Source: JANNYA01 sp043754435
Lineage (GTDB): Bacteria > Pseudomonadota > Gammaproteobacteria > Xanthomonadales > SZUA-5
Assembly: GCA_043754435.1 (NCBI GenBank)
Contig: JAYUUS010000111.1
Location: 1 to 14,365, forward strand
Length of the DNA: 14,365 nt
Direction of reading: 5' to 3'
Shown here: positions 13,888 through 14,365 of the stretch, piece by piece
Layout of the letters: the number at the start of each line of letters is the position of its first letter
Position numbering within the stretch: position 1 is the stretch's first letter
The notes under the pieces: generated by a model
The model's input: the letters and a program-made list of their open reading frames with translations, nothing else
Database searches by the model: none
What the model was told of the DNA's origin: nothing
Program-made: the position numbers and the translations under genes

Positions 13888-14365
13888 ATGTTTCAGCCGG
13901 ATATCGCGGGCCACACACCCAGCAGCGTGCAGCACTACACGCCGGAAGCGCCTTTTGTGTTGGCTTCCGGCGCTACTTTGCAGCGCGCGACAATAGGCTA
14001 TCAAAGCTGGGGCAAACTGAATGCAGCGGGCGACAACGCGGTTTGGGTGTGCCACGCGCTGACCGGCAGCAGTGATGTTGAGAGTTGGTGGCCAGCGCTA
14101 TTTGGTGCTGGTAAAGCGCTAGATCCAAGGCGGGATTTTATTGTGTGCGCCAATGTGCTCGGCGGCTGTTACGGCAGCGCTGGGCCGCATACTCACGGTG
14201 GCGCAGACTTTCCGGAAATCAGCGTTGGCGATATTGTGCAGCATCAACATATGTTGGCGACGCACTTAGGTGTTACCAAAATCAAGCTGGCTTTAGGCGG
14301 CTCGATGGGTGGCTTTCAGGCGCTGGAATGGGCGCTGCGCTTTCCACATATGGTGCAACGCTTAG
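13888..14365 (+). CDS. metX: Homoserine O-acetyltransferase MetX, 3'-truncated by the window edge
   Basis: MetX acylates homoserine, normally from acetyl-CoA, giving the substrate for the sulfhydrylase encoded just before it. I translated 159 codons from the ATG at 13888-13890 with no interruption up to the window end. Family blocks are NAVWVCHALTGSSDV (about residue 51), GKALDPRRDFIVCANVLGGC, CYGSAGP and the nucleophile elbow GGSMGG with Ser139, followed by QALEWALRFP. The fold is alpha/beta hydrolase; the catalytic Asp and His lie beyond the window. The loop after CYGSAGP (HTHGGADFPE) is shorter than in typical MetX, where a P-x-TGKPYG-like segment is expected. The acyl donor could be acetyl- or succinyl-CoA; pairing with a MetY-type enzyme favours acetyl. 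Confidence 0.93.
   Translation, partial: MFQPDIAGHTPSSVQHYTPEAPFVLASGATLQRATIGYQSWGKLNAAGDNAVWVCHALTGSSDVESWWPALFGAGKALDPRRDFIVCANVLGGCYGSAGPHTHGGADFPEISVGDIVQHQHMLATHLGVTKIKLALGGSMGGFQALEWALRFPHMVQRL

Overview
The window looks like a chromosomal segment of a proteobacterium, most likely a gammaproteobacterium. The main argument is a recognisable MetJ repressor with matching MET boxes, since MetJ is largely a gammaproteobacterial regulator. HslV, FeoA/FeoB and the DnaB extein are also of proteobacterial type. Base composition looks moderate (slightly GC-rich by eye) and coding density is high. No gene-free stretch exceeds 300 bases. I saw no tRNA, rRNA, CRISPR array or complete insertion sequence.

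Layout, left to right: the 3' part of hslV (+); a small membrane protein gene (-), whose stop codon forms a hairpin with the hslV stop; a long histidine ammonia-lyase-family gene (-) with an unusual N-terminal tail and an internal insertion; a ferrous-iron uptake operon on the minus strand (feoA, feoB, then a 54-residue Cys-rich membrane protein); a secreted Spy-like protein (+) with a polyproline tail; a Phd/VapC-type toxin-antitoxin pair (-); dnaB (+), interrupted by a 500-residue intein; an inverted-repeat element; a small (-) gene with PANPI pentapeptide repeats; a phospholipase D/cardiolipin-synthase-like lipoprotein (-); and metJ (-) divergent from a methionine operon (+) made of an O-acetylhomoserine sulfhydrylase and the start of metX.

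Three units stand out. (1) dnaB is split inside its Walker A motif, between Lys245 and Thr746, by an apparently complete class 1 intein. It keeps both LAGLIDADG motifs and carries two helix-turn-helix-like stretches, so the essential helicase should form only after protein splicing. (2) The metJ/sulfhydrylase intergenic region holds two groups of MET boxes over back-to-back promoters, so MetJ probably represses both itself and a direct-sulfhydrylation route: MetX makes O-acetylhomoserine and MetY converts it to homocysteine. (3) feoA-feoB is followed by a Cys-rich membrane microprotein gene that a length cut-off would miss.

Nothing here is clearly a wholly undescribed system. The most unusual items are the intein's position and architecture, the extended ammonia-lyase, and the PANPI-repeat protein.
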